From: Albula goreensis
Taxonomy: Eukaryota > Chordata > Actinopteri > Albuliformes > Albulidae
NCBI GenBank assembly: GCA_022829145.1
Contig: CM040746.1
Span: forward strand, 32,019,712-32,083,711
DNA length: 64,000 nucleotides
Reading direction: 5' to 3'
The position numbers and the translations under genes were made by a program. Shown piece after piece: positions 11,858 to 37,800 of this stretch (its first letter is position 1; each line of letters begins with the position of its first letter). Under the pieces are notes generated by a model, which was not told the origin of the DNA, did no database searches, and saw nothing but the letters and a program-made list of their open reading frames with translations.

Positions 11858-12081
11858 CATCCATCCATCCATCCATCCATCCATCCATCCATCTTCTTCC
11901 CTTCCTCCCTTTTTAGTCCTCGGTCCCCACCTTTGATCGGTCTCAGGCTGGTTGAGTACCGTGTGGTTTCCTTAAGGGGATCCCTGTGAGGTGAGTCTCT
12001 GCCTTGCGGCCTCCTGGCAGGAGCTGGATCTTTCATGTCCTCCCTGTATGTGAGCACCGTTATGAATCCCTCCCCCAGCAT
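10752..12081 (-). CDS. tasl: TASL-family lysosomal TLR adaptor (SLC15A4 partner), two coding exons
   Basis: Known TASL binds the lysosomal amino-acid/peptide transporter SLC15A4 and recruits IRF5 downstream of endosomal TLRs. Coding exons 12081-11931 and 11461-10752 join in phase 1 into 286 residues (human TASL, about 301). Residues 1-16, MLGEGFITVLTYREDM, parallel the human N-terminus MLSEGYLSGLEYWNDI that contacts SLC15A4. Other recalled TASL blocks appear in order: CKDYPDLQL (99-107), GGPLLQ, EGYLVMDTSI, NSMLNGYLESKLLDLYRQHL (181-200), SVDQLSQQL (220-228) and GLEASVARDVV. Near the C-terminus LRIS (268-271) occupies the IRF-docking pLxIS position, with Val267 where a hydrophilic residue is usual. 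Alternatives are orthology to human TASL or to the second paralogue TASL2; adjacency to sh3bgrl may favour the latter. Confidence 0.82.
11763..11892. repeat. (ATCT)n-(CCAT)n compound microsatellite in TASL intron 1
   Basis: About 94 bp of perfect ATCT (11763-11856) passes into about 36 bp of CCAT (11857-11892). It fills much of the 469 bp intron (11462-11930) between the two TASL-family coding exons, ending about 38 bp from the donor site. Confidence 0.98.
11931..12081 (-). CDS. tasl: TASL-family coding exon 1 (SLC15A4-binding N-terminus)
   Basis: The ATG at 12081-12079 has G at -3, and an in-frame TAA lies five codons upstream, fixing the start. Fifty codons plus one base are followed by AAAG|GTGGGG at 11930. 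A good acceptor-like sequence (TCTCTCTCCTTTAAG, ending at 12096) lies just upstream, so a separate 5'UTR exon is likely. The first 16 residues resemble the TASL N-terminal helix; the rest is Arg/Pro-rich linker. Confidence 0.75.
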
Positions 12082-12095
12082 GTCTGCACCAGCAG

Positions 12096-15000
12096 CTTAA
12101 AGGAGAGAGATCAACTGGAAATCTTAGTTTGAAATGGATCAGTCAGAAGGCTTAGCCTGCACTGAGTCAAACTGTGGAGTCCCTCTCAACTCAATTAACA
12201 GTGGAAATTTGAACTGGATCAAAAACAATATACAGACTGTGCTAAATCAAAAGCAAGTCAATCTGTACTGAATCACAGTCTTGAGTCATTTGAAATGAGT
12301 CAACAAGGGGAGTCAGTATGTACTGAATACATAATCATAGTAAAACTGTATTTAATCTAACTTTAGAGTTGGTCTGAACTTAATCAAAGACTATGTTTAG
12401 TCCGTACTAACTTAAAACTGTTATCAGTTTTCAGTGTGATCTGAATACAGCAGTCCTGCAGGTCCTCAATGAGTCAATCTGCGCTCAGTCAAACAAGAGT
12501 GGAAACATCTACACTGAATCAAATGAACCAGCCTTTTCTGAATTAAATGAATGTTGACCTCATGTTTATCTGACAGAAAATAATGCCAATACCAAACTAT
12601 TACACAATTTCCTGCTGGTTTCTCAGGACAACATATCATGCTATAACATAGTTACACCAACTTACAAACAGTCATTTTGTAGTTGAATAAAACTGAAAGC
12701 AAATTCACAAACCTGCACCAGAAATGGGAACAGAGATAAACTAACCATGAGAAAGCATTTCATGAATGTGTTCATGAACACATTTTTCAGAGTTGCAACC
12801 AAAACACATTTAAACAGGAAATAAATCGATTACCAGACATACCTCAGCAAAGACTTGGCAATGACAAGCACTGTGTCAGGATGACAAGAAAGGGAAGAGG
12901 TTTTTGTGTTGCAGTCTGGATATGTCCTGTCTGTTAAACCTCTTGTCACTGACTTAGCTCCCAAGAGTGGACTGGTCCTGTGCTGACTTCAGTGTATGCT
13001 CTTACGCGTAGCTCATTTGCAATGTGTGGCCACAGCTCTTAGCTTACTCAGAAACAGGAACTGTGTAAGAGCGACCAACGAAAAACTTGGTCCAAAATGC
13101 ACCCACCCTCCCCTGAACGCTGCTTTCTAGTGGTTTGTCAGTGTAGAAAAGAAAGAAGAAGAGAACAGACTACTCTTAGCAACCTAGGATTCTACCAGGG
13201 TGGTGATCATTCATCTTGAGTTGAAGGATTCTGATGCTATCCAGTACATTTCCAGTACTTTCCACACTTCCACAATGAAAATTCTGGCAAACATCAACTT
13301 GATGTTAAAATTTGCTAACTTGCCAAACTTGAAATACGACAACTGACCAATCCGAGAAACTCCCAGTGGAGATTTATCTTTATCGAAATTTTGTCAAATG
13401 GATCAGGGTCACCCAGACACTGAAAGTGGTCTATAGAGCACTCAAAAGCAGACAGTACTCCACCCATCATATTGTTGTGCAGAAGTTGACCTCACTGAAC
13501 TAGGTGAATAATAAGCTCAGATTTGCTAAACCAGATGAGGTGCTTCAAATACACAAGTGTGTTGTATTCCAAGTTTTAGAGAGGAGATGAAACTCTTGTG
13601 AAACTGTATTTTCATAGTCCTATCTTTGTGCTATCTGTGCATTCAGACGAGATAAAAAGATAATAGGTAAGTGCATAGATGCTCCATAATAACATTTCCA
13701 GTGCTACTGAAATGGGGCAGGCCAAGCGCATCGTGTTTTTTTTTTTTTTTTTAGCAAGGTTACATTTTACCCTGTAAATAGGCCAGCCTGAGTCACTCCT
13801 GCTGTCCACTGACCTTCCTCTAGTCTGATAGAAACCTATTCATTACCTTTGTTTAAACAGAAAGGTCAACCGAGAACTCATTTCCAGTTTATCATCATGG
13901 CCCTGGAGTTATATGTCTCTAAGTGGATTATGGAGGAAATCGTTCTTTTCTGAATGTTTTATATTGAAGTTACATTTACGTAAGTATATTTTTAAGGAGA
14001 AAAAAAAAAAAATTGTTAGTTTACCATCTACAATGACAAATGCACTTCCTGTAGTATAACAGTTTGCAGTTGCAACATAGGGGTTGTGTCAATGCCAAAT
14101 CATCCACGCAACCTCATCACTGTTGACAAACCATGTTGCAGACAGCTAGCGTGAAAAAATATCAGTTACACAACATCAATATAATATAAATTCAAATGAC
14201 TGTGAGGTCATCAATGGCCACAGTGAGTCAGATTGGACCCTTCCTCAAACAAATCAAATCAAAGAAAGCTTTATTTGTACAGCACATTTCACACAATTTT
14301 TTTAGGATCCCATGAAATCTCCTCTTCCATTCCATTGTGTAATAATGTATAGACTCTGGAAACTCAATATCTCACAGGATCTGAGTATCTGAAAAACATG
14401 CATTAATATTTTGGCAAAGGTTACCTGCAAGCTTATTGGGGCACTCAGACTTCTGAATATGGATTTGGTTGACCCTGAGAGTTTTTGCACACCTATATTT
14501 ATTACAGCAGACCCACTGGATAATTCAACACTGATTAGCCATTTCAAAATGATGATTCATGCCTGGTGGAATAAATGACAAGTGATGGTTGAAATATTGA
14601 AATGAGGTTCTGTGAACGCTGTTAGGGTGGAGCGACACTTAACTGTCAATCTTCGGCTTGTTTATCTTTCCACAGATAGTACAGTCCAAATCACTCTAGG
14701 GCCTTTCATATTTGGTTCAACAAAGCTTCAGTCCCCCAAGGTGTGAGTCACCACTGGTTTAGCACAGAGCATCCCCCAAACAGGGTGGTGTTATGCAGAG
14801 AGTAGTAAGGCAAGACAGCCAGTGACATGTGATGTAAGCATGAAGAGTTGCCCCTCTGATGAAAGACTGAGATCAGAGATTGTGACATTTATAAATGTTT
14901 AATTGGCTAATTGGTATTCATGCCAATGTTGTAGTTCTGGAATGTTCTGGCAGTTCTGGAATCTACCCACAGCTATTTTTGGAGGTGGGTGGCATCTTGT

Positions 15001-16360
15001 GAGCTACTAAAACAAAGCGCTTTCAAACTTGAAGTTTTACAGGCCATTTTTTTTTAAAGAAATACAGGTCATTGTACTGGTGTGATGGTTTGTATAGCAC
15101 TTCTGAACTAAATCCATGTCTTAGGGCTGTATCTGAGGCCTCCACTGTTCTTCAACCTCTCCAGTTTATAAACCTGCTCTGTACTAGTTGTCTTTCACCT
15201 GAAAAATTTGGCAACTAACTATTGAAGCTCAATTGCTGTCAAAGTGCCAGTTTTTAGGTCATAAAACACTTTCATTTTCACTGAAGAGGAACAAAGACCC
15301 TAAATTGTCCTTGCACAATAGCGCATGTGATTATTAGGGAAGTCATCAACATTCTTACAAAACATTTTAAGCTGTTGTATTCCAAACCTCCCTCCTGCTT
15401 CACAGTTCCTTAAAGATATAAGGGTAGTTTCTTTCAATTGAATGAAATATCAAGGACCAAGGGGTCCCCATTCACCATTTGAGCCATATATGTTGTGCAG
15501 CTTGACTGAATATCGTTAATTCTCCAGCAGATCTAATGACATATTTTTCTGCTGAACTGGCATTATGGCATTCCACATACATTAGTAGCAGTAAGTCTTG
15601 TTCCCATGGAGAATGTTTAAAATAGAGGCCAGGCTGTATATATAATGTATATATCAATCACTGCTTAAAGTTTTGAAAGACAAACTCGTCTGATCTATAT
15701 AAATTTGGGATGTAGCAAGCAATGGCAGTTGCAAGTCACTGATATTACAAGCTACAGTACATAACTGTAACTGAAAAAGGCAGGGAAGTTCCCTTTGAAA
15801 ATGGTGACAGTTTAATTTTCTCCTTCAGAGACAAAATCAAAACACTGCTCTGCTCCCACACACTGGATTTGTCCTTGTAAAGATAATACATTCATTCAGT
15901 CTTTTATGGATGACTGGACGAGCAGGCGATGTGACCTTTACATGGGTTCTTTGTTACTGCTCTGGATCTGCGTGAGTAGGATAACTAACTCAGGCTTTCC
16001 CCCTTCTCATTTAAACACTCATCTGCATCAATAAGGCTATGAGGTGTACAAGCGTCTCCTTTTGTATAAACCACAGAGAAAAAACGAAGACCCGTACTTC
16101 ATGTTCCCTCAACTTTATACCTTACCAACAAAGTCAGGATGCATATGTAGAATTGAAAGGAAGCCCACTGTTCAATGCGCATGATTTCAAAACACCCCGC
16201 CTTCCTAAGCCAAACAAGTTTATTCTGCTGAAACCTCTACTGTACAGTGACATGGTTAGATTGTTAACTGAATTGAGGTTATTGGTGTAAAATGTTGACG
16301 CAAATCATTTGGATGAAAATGTTTCACCTGATCCACAAATCATTAACAGAGCGAGTTTTT
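12096..16360. other. Intergenic region between TASL-family gene and sh3bgrl 3' end
   Basis: AT-rich DNA without a recognisable coding exon. It should contain the promoter and 5'UTR exon(s) of the TASL-family gene (minus strand, right of 12096). It holds the antisense tail of a dispersed repeat near 14250-14300 and several homopolymer T/A runs. Nothing else is identifiable. Confidence 0.4.
14250..14300 (-). repeat. SINE/LINE-like tail fragment, antisense
   Basis: The stretch 'aaatcaaatcaaagaaagctttatttgtacagcacattt' is the reverse of the common fish repeat tail '...gctatacaaataaa(g/a)...ttgatttgatttg'. Only the tail is clear. Confidence 0.55.
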
Positions 16361-17494
16361 TTCTTTTTCATCTTTATTTCTTTATAAACAATCATAAAAT
16401 ATATTTTACTGCTAACAAGCAGAGGTGTGGAAACATTTGGTGATTTTATAACCACAAGTATTTTTATACTTTCCATCAAAAAAGCCAGAAACATTGCACA
16501 GAGTACAAACTGTATGCTTGGTTAGGACGTGTTTTATTGCCTAATATTCAACCGTGACTATTTGTCTCTGAGGTTAACACATAAATGCAAAGGTAGATCC
16601 AATCATTGCTTCATGTATGAAATCACAGCCAATAAACAAACCTTTTTTTGGGTTTGTTTATGCTTATGGGTTAAACAAACCCATATTGAAAGTTAAAAGG
16701 TTAACTTTCAATATGTACCAAAATATTTTTTGTGTAATCTAAGACAAAACCAACAATGGGCACAGTAACAAGACAACAGTAATTTCAATGTCCATGCTTC
16801 CAAATAATATATTTTTGGCATATATGTTTTTTTCTGCTTGTTAATTTGTATAAAAGGTGCAAAATGTAAAAAAAAAAGAACAGGAAGAAGAAAAGCACTT
16901 TAAGACAGATATTAAGATTTACAGACTTCTTGCATTAGTACCCTTCATATAATATTGGCCACTCATTTATTCAGTGCAATGAATATCTCTCTACATCAAC
17001 CTATACCACAGAAACATTATTATTTGCAGTAAGTTCTGGCAAGGATTATTGAAGGCTGAGGTGAATTCTCAAAAAAAAAAAAAAAAAAAAAAACATTCCT
17101 CTAAACGTTACACACAAACATGGCTTTCTCTAACTTAACAGAGAAGTCTGTCCATGCTAAAGTAAAGGTTGTGGCACACAGAAGACTCAGAGCTGTAGAT
17201 GAGGAATTGCCAAATTTAATCGTTGACACTGCTTGTCGTACAGGATTGCTGTAGTCTTCAAACTCTGAAAAATACACACTTAATAACTGATTTAATGTAC
17301 TTGTCTGACTGACAAACAAAAATCCAGATTATAAGACAACGGTGGGGATTGAAATGAAGGATGCAAATGTTTTGGTCTGTGACTGGACTGAGAGTTGGAG
17401 TGCTGTTCCAGAAAGCACTGTTGCTTGATTGTTAAGCTGCAGTATTGAAGGCAGACAGGAGAGGGCGCTGATGATTGAGAAAGGCATTTCCTGG
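16360..17494 (-). other. sh3bgrl 3'UTR (extent inferred)
   Basis: Minus-strand AATAAA signals occur at 16971-16966, 16538-16533 and 16379-16374, so alternative 3' ends are possible. The region contains a 23-base A run on the plus strand at 17071-17093 and two adjacent hairpins at 16650-16715. Confidence 0.5.
16650..16715. repeat. Two tandem inverted repeats (hairpins) in sh3bgrl 3'UTR
   Basis: The first hairpin has perfect 11-bp arms (16650-16660 with 16672-16682) around an 11-base loop. The second has perfect 15-bp arms (16682-16696 with 16701-16715) around the 4-base loop AAGG. The two share base 16682, so they would stack or compete in the transcript. Confidence 0.9.
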
Positions 17495-32619
<15,125 letters not shown>

Positions 32620-32960
32620 TTTTATCCTTCTCAGACAAGTGTCCAGTAAATATTTTATCTTCGCAGCTGTTCGTCAGTGCAGTACGACTATATTAATTAA
32701 AGCTGAAACGGATATAGTACTTTTCTTGCCAAAATTATTTCGCGCAGCGCTGTTTTTCTGAGGAAGGGCAGTTTAGCTCAAAATCTTGCTACTGGTTACG
32801 TTTCAATTTTATGTTTCTCCTCCCCTTTCTCTCCCCCTCTCCCTTCTACTCCTTTCGCTTGGGGCGGAGGGGCGGGGGGTACAGTTCACAATGAAAACCG
32901 GAAAACCTTAGCGACGTTTTCCTCTTTCAGGTGTTCTACTTTAGCATTTCAGATCCAGTT
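32620..32960 (-). promoter_or_regulatory. sh3bgrl promoter region and 5'UTR
   Basis: Upstream of the minus-strand ATG lies a segment with two adjacent GC boxes (ggggcgg and ggggcggggg) at 32861-32880 and a C/T-rich stretch at 32816-32860. No TATA box is evident near a plausible start, consistent with a housekeeping-type Sp1 promoter. Confidence 0.5.
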
Positions 32961-33559
32961 AAAAAGAGACAGGAAGCACTGCCACGTCCTTCAACGCTGA
33001 AAGCTCACAGCAGTTCTGACAGCAATTTAAAACTTGTATCGCGCCCCAAAATAAGTTGTCGAACAGTATTTCTCGCACTCGAGCTATCAGACACTGTCAA
33101 ATGGTGATGCAAAACGAATACAGTCAATAATCGTCCACAATTTCCAAATGCATGTATAATTTTCAGAGTTTTTATGAACAAACGTAAATGTGCTTTATTA
33201 CAGTAACATCACGGTAGGTCTGTGTTGTGCGCAATTATGAAAACTTGCTATCCATATTTTATCTCAGGAAGCAAATGCATGAGCCTAGATGCAAATACTA
33301 TGTAAATGCATTAAAACTGGCTGTATCTGACGTTCTTACTATTGATACAGGTTACAACAACTTCGACAACAACTAAGCGGGAACAATTTGAATAGATGTA
33401 ACTGCCAGGGTGCTCTCTCGTTATCACATTTCAATATGAACATTATTTTAGATGTTGAGGTTGTGTGTCAGTTTGAACCGGCCAACTCCTTCATGTCAAT
33501 GTGTAATTTTTAATGTAATGGCTATGACATCACCGCCGGCCTATTCTAGTTGTATTGCG

Positions 33560-33573
33560 GCGCCCTCTAGTGA
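33560..33573 (-). promoter_or_regulatory. CTCF-like motif between sh3bgrl and hmgn
   Basis: gcgccctctagtga matches the reverse complement of the CTCF core consensus (SYGCCMYCTRSTGG) at 13 of 14 positions. It lies in the 2.25 kb divergent intergenic region, about 0.9 kb from the sh3bgrl ATG. This is sequence match only. Confidence 0.55.
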
Positions 33574-34599
33574 CCATTTGAAAATGTAATGTCAGAAATG
33601 TATTCTTTCATGGTGCAACACTGGAATAGATTATATCGGGGTTTTGTTGGTATCATTATGTAGCACAGCCTACTATAATGAGTCACATTTAGTAGAAACA
33701 GTAACAAATTCCCTTGTTAGAATGTCTGCTAATAGTCTGAGACGAATGAATATTTTTTAACAAAATAAATTAAACAGTTTAAGGCTACTTTTTTTTTGGT
33801 GTTCATGTTTAGATGCCTCGTTTCGACTGGCGCATTGCCTTCTCTGAATTATCCAAAAAGTAATTTTTACAGGTTTATATTAGAATGCACATCTTCATTC
33901 GGTGATATTTTCGAGTTAGCACGTTAAGTTTAGTCCTAATAGTTACCAACTGTAAAAAAGTATAATTCGAATAATGTGGACTATGTATAAATAAATATGA
34001 ACAACACAGGTAGAGGTTGTTTTTTAAGTACTACATAAATATTTGAATCGGCGTCTATAATAATTTCATATCAAGGTTTAAAGACGTTGAACTTCTTTTC
34101 AAATTAAGTGTCTCGCATTCATCGCAGGGGATCAGGCGCTCATCAGTATATTGTAGTGCGTCAACATAGCCATGAGGGGCGCAATTTTCCGAAGTGTCCA
34201 GTCGCGGTGAAGGTTATATACACTTGCAGAAGGTAAGTGATTGCAGCCGCCAATAGGAATCTGCGTCTCAAAACCCTGCCAAGGGTTTTCTTCCACGGAG
34301 GAATTTGGTTAAGCTGCCAAACAAGAATGTGTCAAGCAGGCTCGGCGCCATGTTGGAAGTAGACTACTCTTACAGCTATCTCCATTCGGTAGTTCTATGT
34401 CCCTGTCCCTCCAGTGCTATTCGATGTGTTCAGTAGCCTACTCCTTGAATATGGACCAGTCATCCCAGAGGATGCTTGTGGTCACGACATAGTACTCCTG
34501 CTATACGGAAACATGATAGTTCCTTAAGTCAACCCTCCTTAGTCCGTAATAGATATGATTTTCCACCGAAATATAGCAAGTTAAACGTCCCCTCCTCCC

Positions 34600-34871
34600 C
34601 TTGCATTTAGCATTTGGCGCGTAAAAAATTACCGGCGCTGAAATTCCCGTTTTTCTGCGGATGTCAAAGTCACCCACCCATTGGCCGAGCGCAACATCAA
34701 TCACGGCTTAGCCGCACCCTTCCCCCCATTCAACCACTGGGTTTAATGTTGCTGTGTGTTTACTACAGTATTTAGTATAAGGGGCCGTTTGCCTTTTACA
34801 TGCTGTGAACTCTCAGCAACAAAACAGAGGTTTTTTAGTTTTACCATAAAGACGCATTTCAGGACTCCAAC
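34600..34871 (+). promoter_or_regulatory. hmgn promoter region and 5'UTR
   Basis: A TTTGGCGC E2F-like site is at 34613-34620 and a CCAAT box (as ATTGG) at 34680-34684. A weak TATA-like 'tagtataa' at 34773-34780 lies about 95 bp before the ATG. E2F plus CCAAT is common in genes expressed in proliferating cells, which would fit an HMGN gene. Confidence 0.5.
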
Positions 34872-34886
34872 ATGCCCAAGAGAAAG
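34872..34886 (+). CDS. hmgn: hmgn coding exon 1 (MPKRK)
   Basis: atgcccaagagaaag is followed by GTACGT at 34887. Five codons with C/A-rich context before the ATG. It is too short to be seen as an open frame, but it is exactly the HMGN first exon. Confidence 0.95.
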
Positions 34887-37800
34887 GTACGTAGCTAACT
34901 AGAATATGCGGATACACTTCTCCTGAAATCAGAGAGCCATAGCCTGCTGGCTCACGTTAGCTATTTATTGTCAAGCCTCCGAGACAACGGTGATTTTAAT
35001 TAGGGAACCAGTTTTAGGAAGAAATAGATAATGAAAACCCAAGATACATATTTAACAATTATTGAGTAATTTTTTGGGTGAAATAAACATTTTTTATGTG
35101 CGAAGAAATTGTTAAAACGGTGCTTTCTTGAGCAGCGCACTCCTATCTTGTGGGGAGTCTGAAGTCTAGCTTGGTCTCCATGCTGTTAAAACACAGCAGC
35201 CATGCTTTGCAGCTCCGACACAGTCCACCGTGAAAATGTCAAAGAACAAATGCTTGTGTGTATGGGCGCAAGCCCTTGCTTTGGTCCAGAAATATATTAG
35301 AAAAATGCATATGACACCCTAGTTTTATTCGCATTTATCATAAATGACTTTTGTCGCCTAAAGACGACAAAAATAATATTTTTTTCTTTGTTCGTGGTGC
35401 CAGATGGTTGCGATGACGCCTTTTTGTCGCCAGATGGCGCAGCTAGAAGTTAATTTCAGCCCCTCCCCCTTCTCATCTGCCCCCTTCCCCCGGCGTTGTG
35501 ACAGAAAATCGGAGAAGGGGAAGGGAGGTTTAGAACGGGGAATAACGTTACTCCGTCGGGGTTTCCGTGAAGTATTCTAGCCGCCCCTTTGTTCTTTATA
35601 CTATTCGCTTTCAAGCTAAAGTATGACTTGTTGGCGGTCAATGTTTATTTTTGACGTTGAGTTTTACACAACCCCAGCTGTCTTTCAAACTAGCAAGATA
35701 ACTCCAATGGTCATTGTCCAGACTCTTAACGTTAATACTATAATAAGGTTGTTTAGGTGAGCTAGCCAGCCGGCTAATGTCACCACAGAGCGAAATCGCA
35801 CAAACGATGGATACAGTTATTTTGCAACCGATGTGTTTAAAGTATGCAAACTTGTACAGCCAGTAAATTAGTTAATATTTGGCTAGCAATTTTAACAATG
35901 AGATTTTTTTTTGCAAAGGAAAATTTATACTCAATAACTTTTAAATAATGACCTGTAAGATAAACAGTTGTGCTGCTAACGCAGATATACTATGGTATTG
36001 AAATATTTAGAGGGTTTTTAACAGGGCAAACCTTAAGTGTGTAGCTAGCAAGTAAATGAACGTCTCTATTGGTTGATGAGAGCGACACTGCTAACACCTG
36101 TCCGCGTGCGAAAATACAAATGAGTAGCCATTTTCTTAATCCACGCGCTTTTGTTCACGTGGTCTGATTTGTATCAAATCAGAATGAATGAGTTCATTGA
36201 TTAAATGAGTTAAAGCGGGTAGCATGCAAAAGCACGATTAAAATAGATGTTGAAATAGCCGCAATTTAAAACTTCTTAAAACTTCTTTCGCTTGCTTGAA
36301 TTTAAATACGAATCATGGTCAATATTTTAAATAAAATTCATTTTCTTTTCTCTTTTTTTCAAACAGCAAGGAGCTGAAGGAGATGTGAAGGAGGAGGTAA
36401 CGTATCTTTTCGGTAATCTTAAAACTGTGCATATGAATATCAATGTGTATAGTATTGGCTATATTAAATTAAATATTAAATTTGGCTCAAAATGTGTGAT
36501 AGTTTTCAACTAGTCATCTTTTTGACATTATTTTGATTCCCTTCTCACCCACAATTTTAGCCTCAGAGGAGATCTGCCAGGTTATCAGCGGTAAGTCATT
36601 GCGTGTTATGTTCCCATAAAAACTAGTTCCTCAGCGCATTGCACACATTTGCATTTCATGACAAGTCACAACTTCAGGTAATCCACACTTGACTTATTTT
36701 CAAACAGTCTTATCACTGCACCGGAAGGTGCTCCCAGTAACCTGCAGGGAATGGGTTGTTAGGGAGGTAATGTTTCTCCATGTTAAACATGCACAGCCTC
36801 CTGTTGCCTGGTGCACTAGTGTTTGTTCAAGCATCTTTTAAGTAACCTCCTGCAGTGCTTTAATTATAATTACACGTAGGCACGTGCTGGCACTTACAGG
36901 TTTTTTCATACTTCGTCTTTGTGAGACACAGTAGGTCTCTGTTGTGACATGATGTTCCAGTTTGTCTTTGCTAAAAACAGTGCTTGGATTTTATTTTACA
37001 GAAACCCGCGCCTCCCAAGCCCGAACCAAAACCTAAAAAACCAGCAAAGGTAAGTGCTTGCCTCAAGATACCTGCTCTTCTTTGAAAGTCTTGTCATGTC
37101 TGTCCAAGACACAAACACACACACTGTAGTGTGTAATATACATGGCTAATGTTCTTACAGTCTTCATTTTGATTCTGCAAGGTTTTTGTATGGACTGTCT
37201 GATATCATCAATGTGGTTTCTTCCGCTGGAGAAGGGGACACTGTGGACAATTGTTTTTTTCCCCCAACACTTTGTGTCTCCGTTTATTCTAACAGAAAGA
37301 GAAAGCGGTGAACGACAAGAAAGAGGAGAAGAAGCCCAAGGTGAAAAAGGGGAAGGACGAGGCGGAGGCCAACGAAGAGAACCACTCTGAAAATGGAGAG
37401 GCCAAGACGAACGAGGTGTGCAGAACAAATGACTGATGATTCACGCACCTCTCTGTATGAAACAGACCCTTTTATGTCCACCGTGAAACCATAACAGCTT
37501 GATTAGTTAATCTGTTTTATTTTATTCATTAACTATGCAATAACATCTTGGATTGAAAGCACATTTACTCCACAAGAAACTATCAGTATTAAACAGAATC
37601 CAAGAGTAAATTTTCAACAAAAATCAATAACTTAACCATTTGTAACACATAAAGTCTGTAACAAGATTTGATCTCTTAATCACTGAGATTAGAACATGAA
37701 AATAAAGCAGGCTACAGGAGTAGTAGAAAACACATCCCTGTGGAAAGTGATTCATCCACTCCCTAAGCCAGTGCAGCTAACATACCATAGATTGCTACCT

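Noticed and set aside
11643-12081. Plus-strand 97-codon frame and the C-terminal part of the minus-strand 78-codon frame
   Set aside because: The plus frame is ATCT/CCAT microsatellite. For the minus frame only the first 50 codons are kept as TASL exon 1; the DGWMDGWMD part is intronic repeat.
37063-37428. 121-codon minus-strand frame over hmgn exon 5
   Set aside because: Antisense shadow of the Lys/Glu-rich exon, giving a Ser/Pro/Leu-rich artefact.
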